NCBI GenBank assembly: GCA_964487605.1 | Contig: CAZARU010000022.1 | Span: forward strand, 1 to 64,000 | Origin: JAJDAH01 sp964487605 | Lineage (GTDB): Bacteria > Myxococcota_A > Polyangia > Polyangiales > Polyangiaceae | Direction of reading: 5' to 3' | DNA: 64,000 nt | In this document: one piece after another, positions 32,998 to 41,845 of the stretch | Position numbering within the stretch: the stretch's first letter is position 1 | Layout: each line of letters begins with the position of its first letter | Position numbers and translations under genes: made by a program | Notes under the pieces: generated by a model | What the model was told of the DNA's origin: nothing | Seen by the model: the letters and a program-made list of their open reading frames with translations, nothing else | Databases searched by the model: none

Positions 32998-34743
32998 TCA
33001 AGGGAGCAGATCCGCCCGATCGACGAATGCCTCGAAAGCTCGCGGTGCCGTACCCTCTGCGATCTCGAAGGAGGCGGTGACCGTGACGCCCTGGCCCGGC
33101 CCCAGCGATCCGGGAACGGCGAACGTGTGCTCCGACACGAGCTCGGGCGGAACGGACGTGGGCTCGTCACGCCTGGGGGGCGACGCCAGTCCACGAACTC
33201 GCATTCCCAGTTGGTCCCGCGCTTCGTTCGAGGCGTTGTGCACGCAGGCCGCGATCGTCCGCGCGCGGTCGGTGCCTTCCAGGCGAACGTCGCACGCTCG
33301 CGTGTCGGCGAGGGCGCGGAGCAGACGGTCCAGGTAGGGTGCCTCGTCTTCGCGGAGCGCGTCGCGTAGCTTCAGAGCGGCCTCACGAGCCCGCGCGTCG
33401 CCCAGGAATGCGAGGAGCATCGCGCCATGCAGACGAACGGGTCGATGGTTCGCGTCGAGGAGCGAGGCTACGAGGTTCTGGGGCGCCGCGCCCTCTCCGG
33501 TCGGTGACAGCGTCCCTTCCACCGGGCTCGTGAGCTTCACGTCGGTCCCGCGGGCATCGACGGTCCACTTGATGGCCTGTCCCGGCCCGAGCGGCCCCTG
33601 GAAGTACACCGCCCGATAGTCCGTGGGGTACTCCTTCTCGGACGGCGGCGGATCCCTCTCCACGAACTGCAGTCCGACATTCAGCTCCCGGAGCTCGGTG
33701 TCCCCGTTGTTGACCGCTGCCAGATCGATCTCGAGCTGTCTGCGAGTCCCTCGCTGAGAAACGCGGCGGCCGATGACCAGGAGGTCGAGCTTCGGAGGCG
33801 GTTCGGGCCAGAGGAGCGAGTCCGCGCGCGCACAGGAGCAGGGCGCTCCCGCGCGGACGGTCGGTGCCGGGTCCCGGGTGTCCGGGGTCGCGCTCACGGC
33901 GGGTTGCGCCGTCGACCCGCCCGCCTGCGGCTCTTCCACCAGCGGCCGGGGTAGCGGCGCCGGCGACTCGGCACGTGCGACGAGCGGCTCCGGTTCGTTC
34001 GCTGCGACGGTCGGGGCAGGGCGCGCTCTGTCGTCGTGACCGCCGCGCAGCACCCACTGCCCGGTGAGCACGGCGCCGAGCACCGTCGCGGTGAGCGTGA
34101 TGACCACGGCCGTCGTGCTCCGTGGCAGCACCGACGCTGCCGCAGCGAGGACCGGTCGCGGCGCGCCGGCGCGAGCGGGCGATCGAGAAACGGTGCCGCG
34201 ATGAAGGCCGATCTCCGCCGCGAAGGCTTCGCGTGCGGCGTCGTTCGCGCCGCTCTCCGCCACGAGCCACCGGTCGGTCACCAGGCCCACCGCGAGGAGC
34301 GCGCCGGCAGCCAGGGCCCCGAGCAGCAGCGCGAGGGCCGCTCCCGCGCGTGGCGCGATTCGCGGCACCGAAAGCACCAGGGTCACCAGCGCCGTCAGCG
34401 CGGCGCTGCCCGTGGCGAGCCGCAGGATGAGACGCCGCCGCCGGAGCTCGTTCGGGTCCACGCGACCACCGGTGGAGAACGACGCGAGGCTCATCCGGTG
34501 GTGCGGTGTCGTCGCCGGGTCGAGCGCCAGGAAGAGCTGGTCGCCCTCGATTCGCGTGTCGAGCACGGCCGGCCAAGGGACCACGATGCGCGTGCCGGTC
34601 GTGAGGGCGCCCGGGGCGTAGCCGTCCGCGAACGAACCGACGCCGAGGTAGGTGACTTCCAGCCCACCGAGCGTGCACGCCAGCTCGACTTCACCGACGG
34701 CGTTGCTCCGCTCGGTCGCGACGGCGATGGCTCGGTACCTCAT
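32998..34743 (-). CDS. Hypothetical membrane protein
   Basis: A 581-residue protein of no recognised family. Residues 1-95 look like a beta-rich cytosolic domain (AIAVATERSNAVGEVELACTL) that ends with a PH-like turn. Three hydrophobic helices lie near 108-125, 132-155 and 212-232. A Pro/Ala-rich linker leads to an extracytoplasmic C-terminal half with beta-sandwich character (QLEIDLAAVNNGDTELRELNVGLQFV) and two or three Cys that could form disulphides. The second half recalls Ig-like CARDB folds. It converges on the L,D-transpeptidase gene with a 43-bp gap. Confidence 0.75.
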   Translation of the reverse strand: MRYRAIAVATERSNAVGEVELACTLGGLEVTYLGVGSFADGYAPGALTTGTRIVVPWPAVLDTRIEGDQLFLALDPATTPHHRMSLASFSTGGRVDPNELRRRRLILRLATGSAALTALVTLVLSVPRIAPRAGAALALLLGALAAGALLAVGLVTDRWLVAESGANDAAREAFAAEIGLHRGTVSRSPARAGAPRPVLAAAASVLPRSTTAVVITLTATVLGAVLTGQWVLRGGHDDRARPAPTVAANEPEPLVARAESPAPLPRPLVEEPQAGGSTAQPAVSATPDTRDPAPTVRAGAPCSCARADSLLWPEPPPKLDLLVIGRRVSQRGTRRQLEIDLAAVNNGDTELRELNVGLQFVERDPPPSEKEYPTDYRAVYFQGPLGPGQAIKWTVDARGTDVKLTSPVEGTLSPTGEGAAPQNLVASLLDANHRPVRLHGAMLLAFLGDARAREAALKLRDALREDEAPYLDRLLRALADTRACDVRLEGTDRARTIAACVHNASNEARDQLGMRVRGLASPPRRDEPTSVPPELVSEHTFAVPGSLGPGQGVTVTASFEIAEGTAPRAFEAFVDRADLLP

Positions 34744-34825
34744 GGCCGGTCGGCTCGCATCACGGCGCGCACCCTAGCGCTGCGCATGGCGGCGGGCGAG
34801 TTCGCGAGGTCGGTCTCCCGCGGGC

Positions 34826-36532
34826 TCAGGTGTCCGGCGCGAGCGACCGCGCGAGGAGCGCGGGACCGAGCGCCGCGGGTGGAACGAGGTCCTCGGCGAC
34901 GAACCGGTGGGCGTGGAGGGCGATGGCCTCGCGCTTGGCGTCGTCGCCGGGGAACGCCGCGAGCTCCTCGAGCATCGCCACCTGCTGCAGCACCGCCGCA
35001 CACTGGTCCACGAGCGCGCGGCCGAAGCGTTGATCGGTCTCGCCCGCCGCCGCGCGCTCGAACCCCCGCCCGAGCGCCGCGACGCCGCGTCGGGCCCGAT
35101 CGGCGGCTTCCCGGTCGCGATCGGGTACTCGCGCGAGCGACTCCGTCAGATCCGCGATGAAGCCGCGATGGACGCCCAGCCGCTCTGCGTCACGAAGCAC
35201 CTGTTGCACCAGGACGTTGTGGGCACCCTCCCAGCTCTCCAGCACCATGGCGTCCCGGTAGAGCTGCACCAGCGGGGAGAACGTCTCGATGGCGCCATTT
35301 CCCCCGAGCACCTCCATGCCCAGCCGAGCCATCTGAGTATTTCGAACGCTGGTCCAGTACTTGTTCACGTTCACGCCCAATCGAAACGACGCCAGAGTTT
35401 CCTCCGACGCCTTTCCGAGCGCGATGGCATCGGCCTGGGCTACCAGGCGGAACGTCGAAGCCGTCGCCGCCATCGTCTCCATCGACAACGTCGTCAGGGC
35501 GTCCTGGATCAGCGGGTACGTCGAGATGGCGCGCCCGAAGGCCCTGCGGTGCCTCGCGTAGGAAGCGGCTTCGCGATGGGCCGATCGGATCGACCCTGCG
35601 CAGGAGACCGCGTTGTAGATCCGCGACGTCGTGAGGACGATCTCCACGACGTTCTTGAACCCGCGCTCGAGCTCGCCGAGCGGCTCGGCCAGCGCACCCT
35701 CGAAGTCGGCTTCTGCGGACGCCATGGCGCGCGTCCCCAGCTTCTTCTTCAGTCGCCGGATCGTGAAGGCGTTCGCGGTGCCATCGACGGACCGTGGCAC
35801 GACGAACAGGCCGAGGCCCCGGGTGCCTTCGGGGGCGCCTTCCGGCCGCGCCGTCATCAGGAAGAGCTGGGCGTCGATGACGGAGCAGAACCACTTCTCT
35901 CCGTGGACGCGCCACCGCCCCTCGCCGTCCTTCGTGGCGCGGACGGCGTTCTGTCCCACGTCCGAACCTCCCTGAACCTCGGTGAGGAACTGCGAAGCGT
36001 GCAGGCGGGCGTCGTAGTCGCGCTCGAGCAGTCGAGGCAGCCATCGTGCGCGCTGCTCCTCCGTGCCGAGCGCCGCTACCGTCTTGATGAGCCCCGCCGT
36101 GCACGCGAGCGGACAGTTGTGGCCGTTCTCCCCGGGCTGCGCGATGAGGTAGAACAGCGCCATCTGGACGGTCTCGTTCCCCGGTGCGGCGTAGTCGCTC
36201 ATGATGCCCGTTCGCCAGATGTGACGACCCGCCTCGTGGTACGCCGGGTGAAAGACGACCTCCTCCGTCCGGACGCCCAGGCCGTCGTACCGCTCCAGGC
36301 GTGGGAGGTTCTCGTCCTGGCTCGTGATCACCTGCAGGCGTGCCAGGTCCCGTCCCACCATCAGGCCGGCGTCGCTCAGCCGTGGTCTCTCCGCTTCCAG
36401 CCGGTCGGCTCCGAGGCGCGTCGCAAGGACGCGGTGGAGGTTGGAATCGGACGAGAAGTAGTTCTCGGGTTTGCTCTCGCGCCAGGCCAGAAGATCCCGG
36501 CGGCCCAGCTCTGCGTTCGACGGCGTCGTCAT
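34826..36532 (-). CDS. AidB-like acyl-CoA dehydrogenase
   Basis: A 568-residue flavoprotein of the acyl-CoA dehydrogenase superfamily. Length, and the motifs LTEVQGGSDVGQNAVRA (FAD contact), RRLKKKLGTRAMASAE and WEGAHNVLVQQVLRD (region of the catalytic base in AidB), match the AidB branch more than short-chain dehydrogenases. E. coli AidB binds DNA and is induced by alkylation damage; other members oxidise acyl-CoA. The role here is open. ATG 36532 is preferred because the next upstream Met adds an Arg-rich segment. The next gene upstream (36588-37343) is on the same strand, 55 bp away. Confidence 0.9.
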   Translation of the reverse strand: MTTPSNAELGRRDLLAWRESKPENYFSSDSNLHRVLATRLGADRLEAERPRLSDAGLMVGRDLARLQVITSQDENLPRLERYDGLGVRTEEVVFHPAYHEAGRHIWRTGIMSDYAAPGNETVQMALFYLIAQPGENGHNCPLACTAGLIKTVAALGTEEQRARWLPRLLERDYDARLHASQFLTEVQGGSDVGQNAVRATKDGEGRWRVHGEKWFCSVIDAQLFLMTARPEGAPEGTRGLGLFVVPRSVDGTANAFTIRRLKKKLGTRAMASAEADFEGALAEPLGELERGFKNVVEIVLTTSRIYNAVSCAGSIRSAHREAASYARHRRAFGRAISTYPLIQDALTTLSMETMAATASTFRLVAQADAIALGKASEETLASFRLGVNVNKYWTSVRNTQMARLGMEVLGGNGAIETFSPLVQLYRDAMVLESWEGAHNVLVQQVLRDAERLGVHRGFIADLTESLARVPDRDREAADRARRGVAALGRGFERAAAGETDQRFGRALVDQCAAVLQQVAMLEELAAFPGDDAKREAIALHAHRFVAEDLVPPAALGPALLARSLAPDT

Positions 36533-36587
36533 GTCCCGGGAGTACACCCTCGCGGGACCGTCGGCCAGGGTGCGACGGCGAGCCGCT

Positions 36588-37343
36588 TCACCCTGCGTCC
36601 GGATCGAAGAGGCGCACCGCCAGCTCGACGCCGTCGGGCGTGCGAGGGCCATGCCAGGACAGCAGCTCGCCGTCGACGCAACGGATGCGGGAACGGGAGC
36701 TCACGAGCTTCGCGCGCAGCTCGCCGACGTGTTCCTGAGTGAACGGATAGGGTTCGCTCGACAGGAGCACGTGGTCCGGCGCGCGGGCGCCGAGGTCCTG
36801 AGCGGTGATCTCGGGGTATCGCGCGGGGGCATCGGCGTACACGTTCACGCCCCCGGCGGTCACGAGCAGATCGCTGATGAACGTGTCGCCGTTGACGGTC
36901 ATCCAGGGGTCCTTCCAGATCAGGTACGCGAACGTCGAGCGGGGGCGGAGGGACGAGCGGGCCTTGGCCCGTTCGGCTGCCGCGAGGATCTCTTGCGCGA
37001 GACGTTCGGCGGCTCCCGAAGCATCGAGCGCCGCGCCCACGGTCCTGACGCTCTCGGCGGTCTGGGTCAGGGTGCGGGGGAATGTCGAGAGGCACCTGAT
37101 GCCGGACGCCTGCAGGGCGCTGGCGTCCTCGACCCTGTTCTCTTCTTCGTTCAGGAGCACGAGGTCCGGTGAGAGTTCGCGGATCCGTCGAAGGTTCGGG
37201 TTCTTGGTGCCGCCCACCTTCGCGACGTTCCGCACGCCCTCGGCGGGCGCGGTGCAGAACTTCGTGATCCCCACCAGGCGGCTCCCGGACCCCAGGTGGA
37301 AGACCAACTCCGTGAGGCTCGGGCACAGCGACACGACGCGCAC
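36588..37343 (-). CDS. BtuF/TroA-like helical-backbone metal receptor protein
   Basis: A 251-residue protein with the fold of periplasmic cobalamin or iron-chelate receptors: VVSLCPSLTELVFHLGSGSRLVGITKFC at the start, VGGTKNPNLRRIRELSPDLVLLNEEEN and the long inter-lobe helix. It has no signal peptide or lipobox, so it should stay in the cytoplasm; stand-alone cytoplasmic homologues (BtuF-like, COG0614) are common and unexplained. No ABC permease or ATPase is nearby. GTG 37343 begins the first strand, so the lack of a signal is real unless translation starts in the divergent promoter. Confidence 0.85.
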   Translation of the reverse strand: MRVVSLCPSLTELVFHLGSGSRLVGITKFCTAPAEGVRNVAKVGGTKNPNLRRIRELSPDLVLLNEEENRVEDASALQASGIRCLSTFPRTLTQTAESVRTVGAALDASGAAERLAQEILAAAERAKARSSLRPRSTFAYLIWKDPWMTVNGDTFISDLLVTAGGVNVYADAPARYPEITAQDLGARAPDHVLLSSEPYPFTQEHVGELRAKLVSSRSRIRCVDGELLSWHGPRTPDGVELAVRLFDPDAG

Positions 37344-37401
37344 CGCCCCATGATACTCGGGGCGCGCCGACCGTGGCGCCGCCCGCGGGCCGGGGCCGTG
37401 T

Positions 37402-37407
37402 TACGCT
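37402..37407 (+). promoter_or_regulatory. TACGCT -10-like element
   Basis: TACGCT (TAnnnT) lies 8 nt before ATG 37416, with no Shine-Dalgarno between. It matches the start-proximal hexamers seen at ftsH and other genes of the window. Confidence 0.4.
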
Positions 37408-37415
37408 CGGCCGGG

Positions 37416-39260
37416 ATGTCGACCATCGTCGTCGAACGCGACGTGATCTGCGCGTCGCCGCCCGGAGAGCTCTGGGCCACGATCACGGACACCGAGCGCC
37501 TCAATCGCGCCATCGGGCTCGGTAAGATCGACCTGACGAAGGCCGCCGACGGAACTGCTGCGCGCTACGTGGTGAGCACCGTGTCCGGTGGCTTCCCCCT
37601 CGAGTACGAGGAACGCCCGTACGAATGGGTCGAGAACCGCCGGTTCAGCGTTCAGCGCATCGTCCGGAAAGGGCTCGCGGAGTCCATCGTGAACTCCTTC
37701 ACCGTCGCGCTGGTGGAGGACGGCAGCTCCCGTCTGCGCATCCGGATCGAGATCGAGCCCAAGCTCGGCTTCCTCGCGCCGATCATGCGAGTGCAGGTGC
37801 GCCGCTTCATCGACCGGATCGCCGGGGAGTTCGAGCAGATAGACAAGGCGCTCGCCGCCGGGAAGACGGGGGCCTTCGCCTTCTCGAAGCCGCGCCTGGA
37901 CTGGACGGCTTTCGAGCGAGCCGCGAGGGCGCTCGTCGAACGCGTCCCCGAGACGCAGAAGGAGCTCGTCACGCGTCTCATCGACTTCGTGTCGGCCGCG
38001 CCGGATTTCGACGTCGATCGCATCCGCCCGTTCGAGCTCGCCGACCACTGGGGTGCCGGGCGCAGGGAGATGCTCGGGTTGTGCCTCCACGCGACGGTGG
38101 CCGGGTTGCTCGAGCTGAACTGGGACATCGTGTGCCCGAGCTGCCGCACGTCGTCGGCCCGGTTGAAGTCCCTCGAGAGCGTGGGGGAGCACGGTGGGTG
38201 CCACCTCTGCGACATCACCTACGACCTCGATCTGGACTCCGCCATCGAGGCGACGTTTCGACCGGCCAAGGGCCTGCGAGACGTGGACGAGGGGCCCTAC
38301 TGCATCGGCGGCCCGGCCAGGACTCCGCACGTCTACGCCCAGGTGATCCTCCCACCGCGCGGGCAGGCCACCATTCCGGCGCCCGACGTCCCGGGCCGGT
38401 ACCGGCTGTTCGTTCGCGGCGGCGGCAAGACCCTCGTGGACGTCGTGGACGATGCGCCGGATGAAGTCCACGTGGTCGCGAGCGAGGAGACGACGCCGTC
38501 GTCGGTCGCGCTGAAACCTGGGGGGCGCGTCGTGGTGGAGCATCCGATGGACGTCGAGCGCCACGCGAAGCTCGAGCGGACGGCCTGGCAGACACAGGCC
38601 GCCACCGCCCACGAGCTCTCGACCTTGCCGGAGTTCCGGCGGATGTTCGCCAAGGAGATCCTGCGGCCGGGCCTCACCCTCAGCGTCGCCAAGGTCGCAC
38701 TCGTCTTCACCGATCTGACCGGCTCTACGGCCATGTACTCGGAGCTGGGGGACGCCAAGGCGTTTCGCATCGTCCAGGATCACTTCGTCGTGCTCTCGGA
38801 ACTCATCGAATCCCTCGGTGGCGTCGTCGTGAAGACCATCGGCGACGCCGTCATGGTCGCCTTCACGGACGACGCGCACGCCGTGCGCTGTGCCGTCGGA
38901 ATGCACCGGGTGTTCAGGGTCTGGCGCGAGGGCGCGCGCGACGCGAAGGACTTGCGCCTGAAGATCGGCGTTCACGCCGGCCCGTGCTACGCCGTCACGG
39001 CGAACGGCGCCCTCGACTACTTCGGCCAGACCGTCAACGTGGCGGCTCGCCTCCAGGGGCAGGCCGACCCGGGCGAGGTCGTGATGACCGAGCAGCTCGC
39101 CCTCGACGCCACGGAGGGTGGATGGCTCGAGGGCTACGCCATCACGGCGCGAGAAGACGCGGTCCTCAAGGGCGTGGACGAGGGCTTCCGCATCGCGCGC
39201 GTCGCGTGCGACCCCGAGAGCGGACAGGCGCCGTCGGAGCGCCGCGCGAAGACGGCGTGA
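37416..39260 (+). CDS. SRPBCC - zinc ribbon - class III adenylate/guanylate cyclase
   Basis: A 614-residue soluble protein. Residues 1-150 are an SRPBCC/START-like ligand-binding domain (IVVERDVICASPPGELWATITDTERLN). Residues 160-275 include a helical region and a zinc ribbon formed by C240/C243 and C262/C265 (CPSC..CHLC). A beta domain follows, then a class III nucleotide cyclase domain (about 425-600) with metal-binding D433 (FTDLTGST) and D477 (KTIGDAVM) and transition-state N541/R545 (VNVAARL); the K473 position favours ATP, hence cAMP. The N-terminal hydrophobic pocket suggests ligand-controlled cAMP synthesis. Similar fusions (DUF5939 type) occur in myxobacteria. It is divergent from the BtuF-like gene with a 72-bp gap. 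Confidence 0.9.
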   Translation: MSTIVVERDVICASPPGELWATITDTERLNRAIGLGKIDLTKAADGTAARYVVSTVSGGFPLEYEERPYEWVENRRFSVQRIVRKGLAESIVNSFTVALVEDGSSRLRIRIEIEPKLGFLAPIMRVQVRRFIDRIAGEFEQIDKALAAGKTGAFAFSKPRLDWTAFERAARALVERVPETQKELVTRLIDFVSAAPDFDVDRIRPFELADHWGAGRREMLGLCLHATVAGLLELNWDIVCPSCRTSSARLKSLESVGEHGGCHLCDITYDLDLDSAIEATFRPAKGLRDVDEGPYCIGGPARTPHVYAQVILPPRGQATIPAPDVPGRYRLFVRGGGKTLVDVVDDAPDEVHVVASEETTPSSVALKPGGRVVVEHPMDVERHAKLERTAWQTQAATAHELSTLPEFRRMFAKEILRPGLTLSVAKVALVFTDLTGSTAMYSELGDAKAFRIVQDHFVVLSELIESLGGVVVKTIGDAVMVAFTDDAHAVRCAVGMHRVFRVWREGARDAKDLRLKIGVHAGPCYAVTANGALDYFGQTVNVAARLQGQADPGEVVMTEQLALDATEGGWLEGYAITAREDAVLKGVDEGFRIARVACDPESGQAPSERRAKTA

Positions 39261-39281
39261 GGCAGGTCCCGGAGACGCTCG

Positions 39282-39334
39282 CGCCCCGCGAGCCGTGCCC
39301 GCGGGGCGCAGAGGTGGCGCGCGCGTCGCGCGCC
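39282..39334. terminator. Two GC-rich hairpins between convergent genes
   Basis: CGCCCCGCG (39282-39290) pairs with CGCGGGGCG (39300-39308). A few bases on, GGCGCGCG (39316-39323) pairs with CGCGCGCC (39327-39334). They fill the 91-bp gap between two converging genes. No T run follows on either strand, so they are probable bidirectional transcription barriers rather than classic terminators. Confidence 0.5.
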
Positions 39335-39351
39335 GCTCTGTGAGAAGGGGT

Positions 39352-40797
39352 TCAGAGCTTCGCCGGCTCGAGCGCCCGGGCCGTGGCGCCGACCGGCTCC
39401 ACCTCGTCGGCGTAGCCGCCGCGGGGCATCTCGTCGGGATAGGCCTGCATGCCCATTTCCGTCGCGTCGAGGCCGACCATCTCCGTCTCCTCGTCGACGC
39501 GCAGTCCGAGGGTCACCTTGATGGCGTACCAGATGGCGAGCGATGCGGTGAAGACGAACGCGCCCACGACGCCGACGCCCTTGAGCTGAGCGACGAGCTG
39601 GGTAGCGCCGCCACCGAGCAGCAGTCCCGTGGTCTCGACGCCCGCGACGGCCTTCGAGATCCCGGGGTGGGCGAAGAGCCCGAGGGCCAGTGTCCCCCAC
39701 ACCCCGCACACGCCGTGGACGCTGATGGCGCCGACCGGGTCGTCCACCTTCGCCTTGTCGAAGAGGATGACACCCTCGACCACCAGCACGCCGGCGATGG
39801 CGCCGATCAACAAGGCGGCGGGTCCCGTGACGAACGCGCACGGAGCGGTGACGCCCACCAGGCCGGCCAGCGCGCCGTTGCACGTCATCCCCAGGTCGGG
39901 CTTTCCAACCCGCATCCACACGTAGAACGTCGCGATCATGGCGCCCGCGGATCCGGCCAGCATGGTGGTCATGGCGACGTGGCTGATGGCGCCGGCGCCC
40001 GCCGACATGGTGGAGCCGGCGTTGAAGCCGAACCAGCCGAGCCAGAGAATGAACGTTCCGAGCGCCGCCGAGGTCATGTTGTGTCCCGGGATCGGCTTGA
40101 TGCCGTTCTTCGTGTACTTGCCCCGACGCGCGCCGAGCACGAGGACGCCTGCCAGCGCGGCCCATGCGCCGATGGAGTGCACGACGGTGGAGCCGGCGAA
40201 GTCGAGGAACCCCCAGGTGCTCAGGAACCCGCCACCCCAGATCCAGTGCCCGGCTATCGGGTAGATGAGCGCGCCCATCATGATGCCGAAGACCATGAAC
40301 GCGCGGTAGTGGATCCGCTCCGCCACGGCGCCCGACACGATGGTCGCGGCCGTTGCGGCGAACACCATCTGGAACATGAACTTGGCGTTGACGGGAACCT
40401 TCGACCAGGACAGTGCGGCGAAGAGCGACGCGTCGTCGGGCACCATGAAGCCCGTCGTGCCGATGAGCGCGTTTCCGTTGCCGAACATGAAGGCAAAGCC
40501 GCAGAGGTAGAAGAAGATCGACGTGATGGCCACGATCGTCATGTTCTTCGCCAGCACGTTCACGACGTTCTTCTTCCGGCAGAAGCCGCTCTCGACCAGG
40601 GCGAAGCCGGCGTGCATGAAGAAGACCAGGCACGTCGCGAAGAGCACCCAGATGGTGTCGGCGCTGACCGCAAGCTCGGAGAGCTTCTCGGCGTTGGACG
40701 CGACGGTGGGCGCGGCCTCTTCGGCCAGCGCCATGGCGGGGCTCGACGCGGCGAGCGCCCCGAGAACTGTGGCAGTCAACTTGCGAAAGTGGCTCAT
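39352..40797 (-). CDS. amtB: Ammonium transporter (Amt family)
   Basis: A 481-residue inner-membrane ammonium channel. An N-terminal signal peptide (LGALAASSPAMALA) and about 40 periplasmic residues precede eleven helices. The twin pore histidines are H207 (VVHSIGAW) and H361 (VHGVCGVWG), and the entry aromatic cluster and GFCRKKNVVNV segment are intact. Amt proteins are usually paired with a PII protein gene (glnK); none is adjacent here. ATG 40797 is confirmed by the signal peptide and by a GGAGG Shine-Dalgarno 8 nt upstream, one of the few clear ones in the window. I saw no sigma-54 site in the 127-bp upstream gap. Confidence 0.96.
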   Translation of the reverse strand: MSHFRKLTATVLGALAASSPAMALAEEAAPTVASNAEKLSELAVSADTIWVLFATCLVFFMHAGFALVESGFCRKKNVVNVLAKNMTIVAITSIFFYLCGFAFMFGNGNALIGTTGFMVPDDASLFAALSWSKVPVNAKFMFQMVFAATAATIVSGAVAERIHYRAFMVFGIMMGALIYPIAGHWIWGGGFLSTWGFLDFAGSTVVHSIGAWAALAGVLVLGARRGKYTKNGIKPIPGHNMTSAALGTFILWLGWFGFNAGSTMSAGAGAISHVAMTTMLAGSAGAMIATFYVWMRVGKPDLGMTCNGALAGLVGVTAPCAFVTGPAALLIGAIAGVLVVEGVILFDKAKVDDPVGAISVHGVCGVWGTLALGLFAHPGISKAVAGVETTGLLLGGGATQLVAQLKGVGVVGAFVFTASLAIWYAIKVTLGLRVDEETEMVGLDATEMGMQAYPDEMPRGGYADEVEPVGATARALEPAKL

Positions 40798-40805
40798 GAC
40801 CAGGA

Positions 40806-40810
40806 CCTCC
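40806..40810 (-). promoter_or_regulatory. Shine-Dalgarno GGAGG of amtB
   Basis: On the minus strand GGAGG lies 8 nt before the ATG at 40797, a canonical ribosome binding site. It stands out because most other starts in this window lack one, and it supports the chosen amtB start. Confidence 0.8.
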
Positions 40811-40924
40811 GTTCGCGACGGTGCCAGGGCCTGTGTTTCGGGCGGATTTCGGCCACGGTTCATGTGGGCAACGGACCCACATTCTCGCGCGGTGTCGGGT
40901 CCGGGCGGGGGGCGTGCGCGCGCT

Positions 40925-41773
40925 ATGCTCCGCGCCGTGCGGCTCACCGTGCACGATCACGATCGGTCCGTGGAGGGGATGACCTACGTCTATCCGGTCG
41001 TTTCGCGCCGGGCGAAGGGCGTGTCCGTGGGCGTGAACCTGAACCCGAACGGCGCCTGCAACTGGCGCTGCGTCTACTGCCAGGTGCCAGGGCTCGTGAA
41101 GGGCGGCGGTCCACCCATCGACCTGGCAGTCCTCGAGGTCGAGCTGCGGGCGATGCTGGGCAGGATCGTGGAAGGGACGTTTCTGGTCGATCGCGTGCCC
41201 GAAGGCATGCGCCGCCTGAGCGACGTGGCCTTCTCCGGCAACGGCGAGCCGACCACGTCTCCGCAGCTCGCGGAGGCCGTACAGGTGGTCCGCCGCGTGC
41301 TGGACTCCTACGGACTCGTCGGTTCCATCGGCGTCGTGCTCATCACCAACGGATCCCGCGTGGAAGCTCCCGAAGTCGTTGCTGCTCTCGGCCACCTCGC
41401 GGAGGTCGGGGGCGAGGTCTGGTTCAAGCTCGATTCCGCCACGCGGGACGGCCTCTGGCGCGCCAACTCCGTCAAGGTCGATCCGGAGCGGCACCTGCAG
41501 CGGCTCCGTCGGGCGGCATCCCACTGCCCGACGTGGATCCAGACGTGCATGTTCGCACTCGACGGCGCTCCGCCGAGCGAGGACGAGTGTCGAGCCTGGA
41601 TCGGCGCCGTGCAAAGCGTCGCGGAGGTGATCCGCGGCGTCCACCTCTACACGATCGCGCGCGACAGCCACCAGCCGGAGGCGCCGCGGCTCGCGCCGGT
41701 CGCCCAGGCGTGGCTGCGTGCCCTGGCTTCGGAGGTGGAGCGCGCGGGCGTCCGGGTGGAGGTCGCGCCGTGA
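40925..41773 (+). CDS. Radical SAM protein
   Basis: A 282-residue radical SAM enzyme. The [4Fe-4S] motif is C45-N-W-R-C49-V-Y-C52 (CxxxCxxC), preceded by GVSVGVNLNPNGAC. The SAM-binding segment FSGNGEPTTSP, plus VLITNGS and WFKLDSATRDG, place it near the COG0731 (wyosine-synthase-like) radical SAM group. No substrate-binding or auxiliary-cluster domain follows, so the reaction is unknown. ATG 40925 is close to a GTG at 40939 in another frame; the reading frame itself is certain. It is divergent from amtB. Confidence 0.88.
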   Translation: MLRAVRLTVHDHDRSVEGMTYVYPVVSRRAKGVSVGVNLNPNGACNWRCVYCQVPGLVKGGGPPIDLAVLEVELRAMLGRIVEGTFLVDRVPEGMRRLSDVAFSGNGEPTTSPQLAEAVQVVRRVLDSYGLVGSIGVVLITNGSRVEAPEVVAALGHLAEVGGEVWFKLDSATRDGLWRANSVKVDPERHLQRLRRAASHCPTWIQTCMFALDGAPPSEDECRAWIGAVQSVAEVIRGVHLYTIARDSHQPEAPRLAPVAQAWLRALASEVERAGVRVEVAP

Positions 41774-41845
41774 ATCGGTGGCACCCGGAGCCGGTGATTC
41801 GCGACGGTTGACTCGTGCCCGCCGTGGCACTGCAATCGCACACGG

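Noticed and set aside
40798..40924. Sigma-54 promoter before amtB
   Set aside because: Nitrogen genes often use one, but no TGGCAC-N5-TTGC with correct spacing is present on the minus strand.
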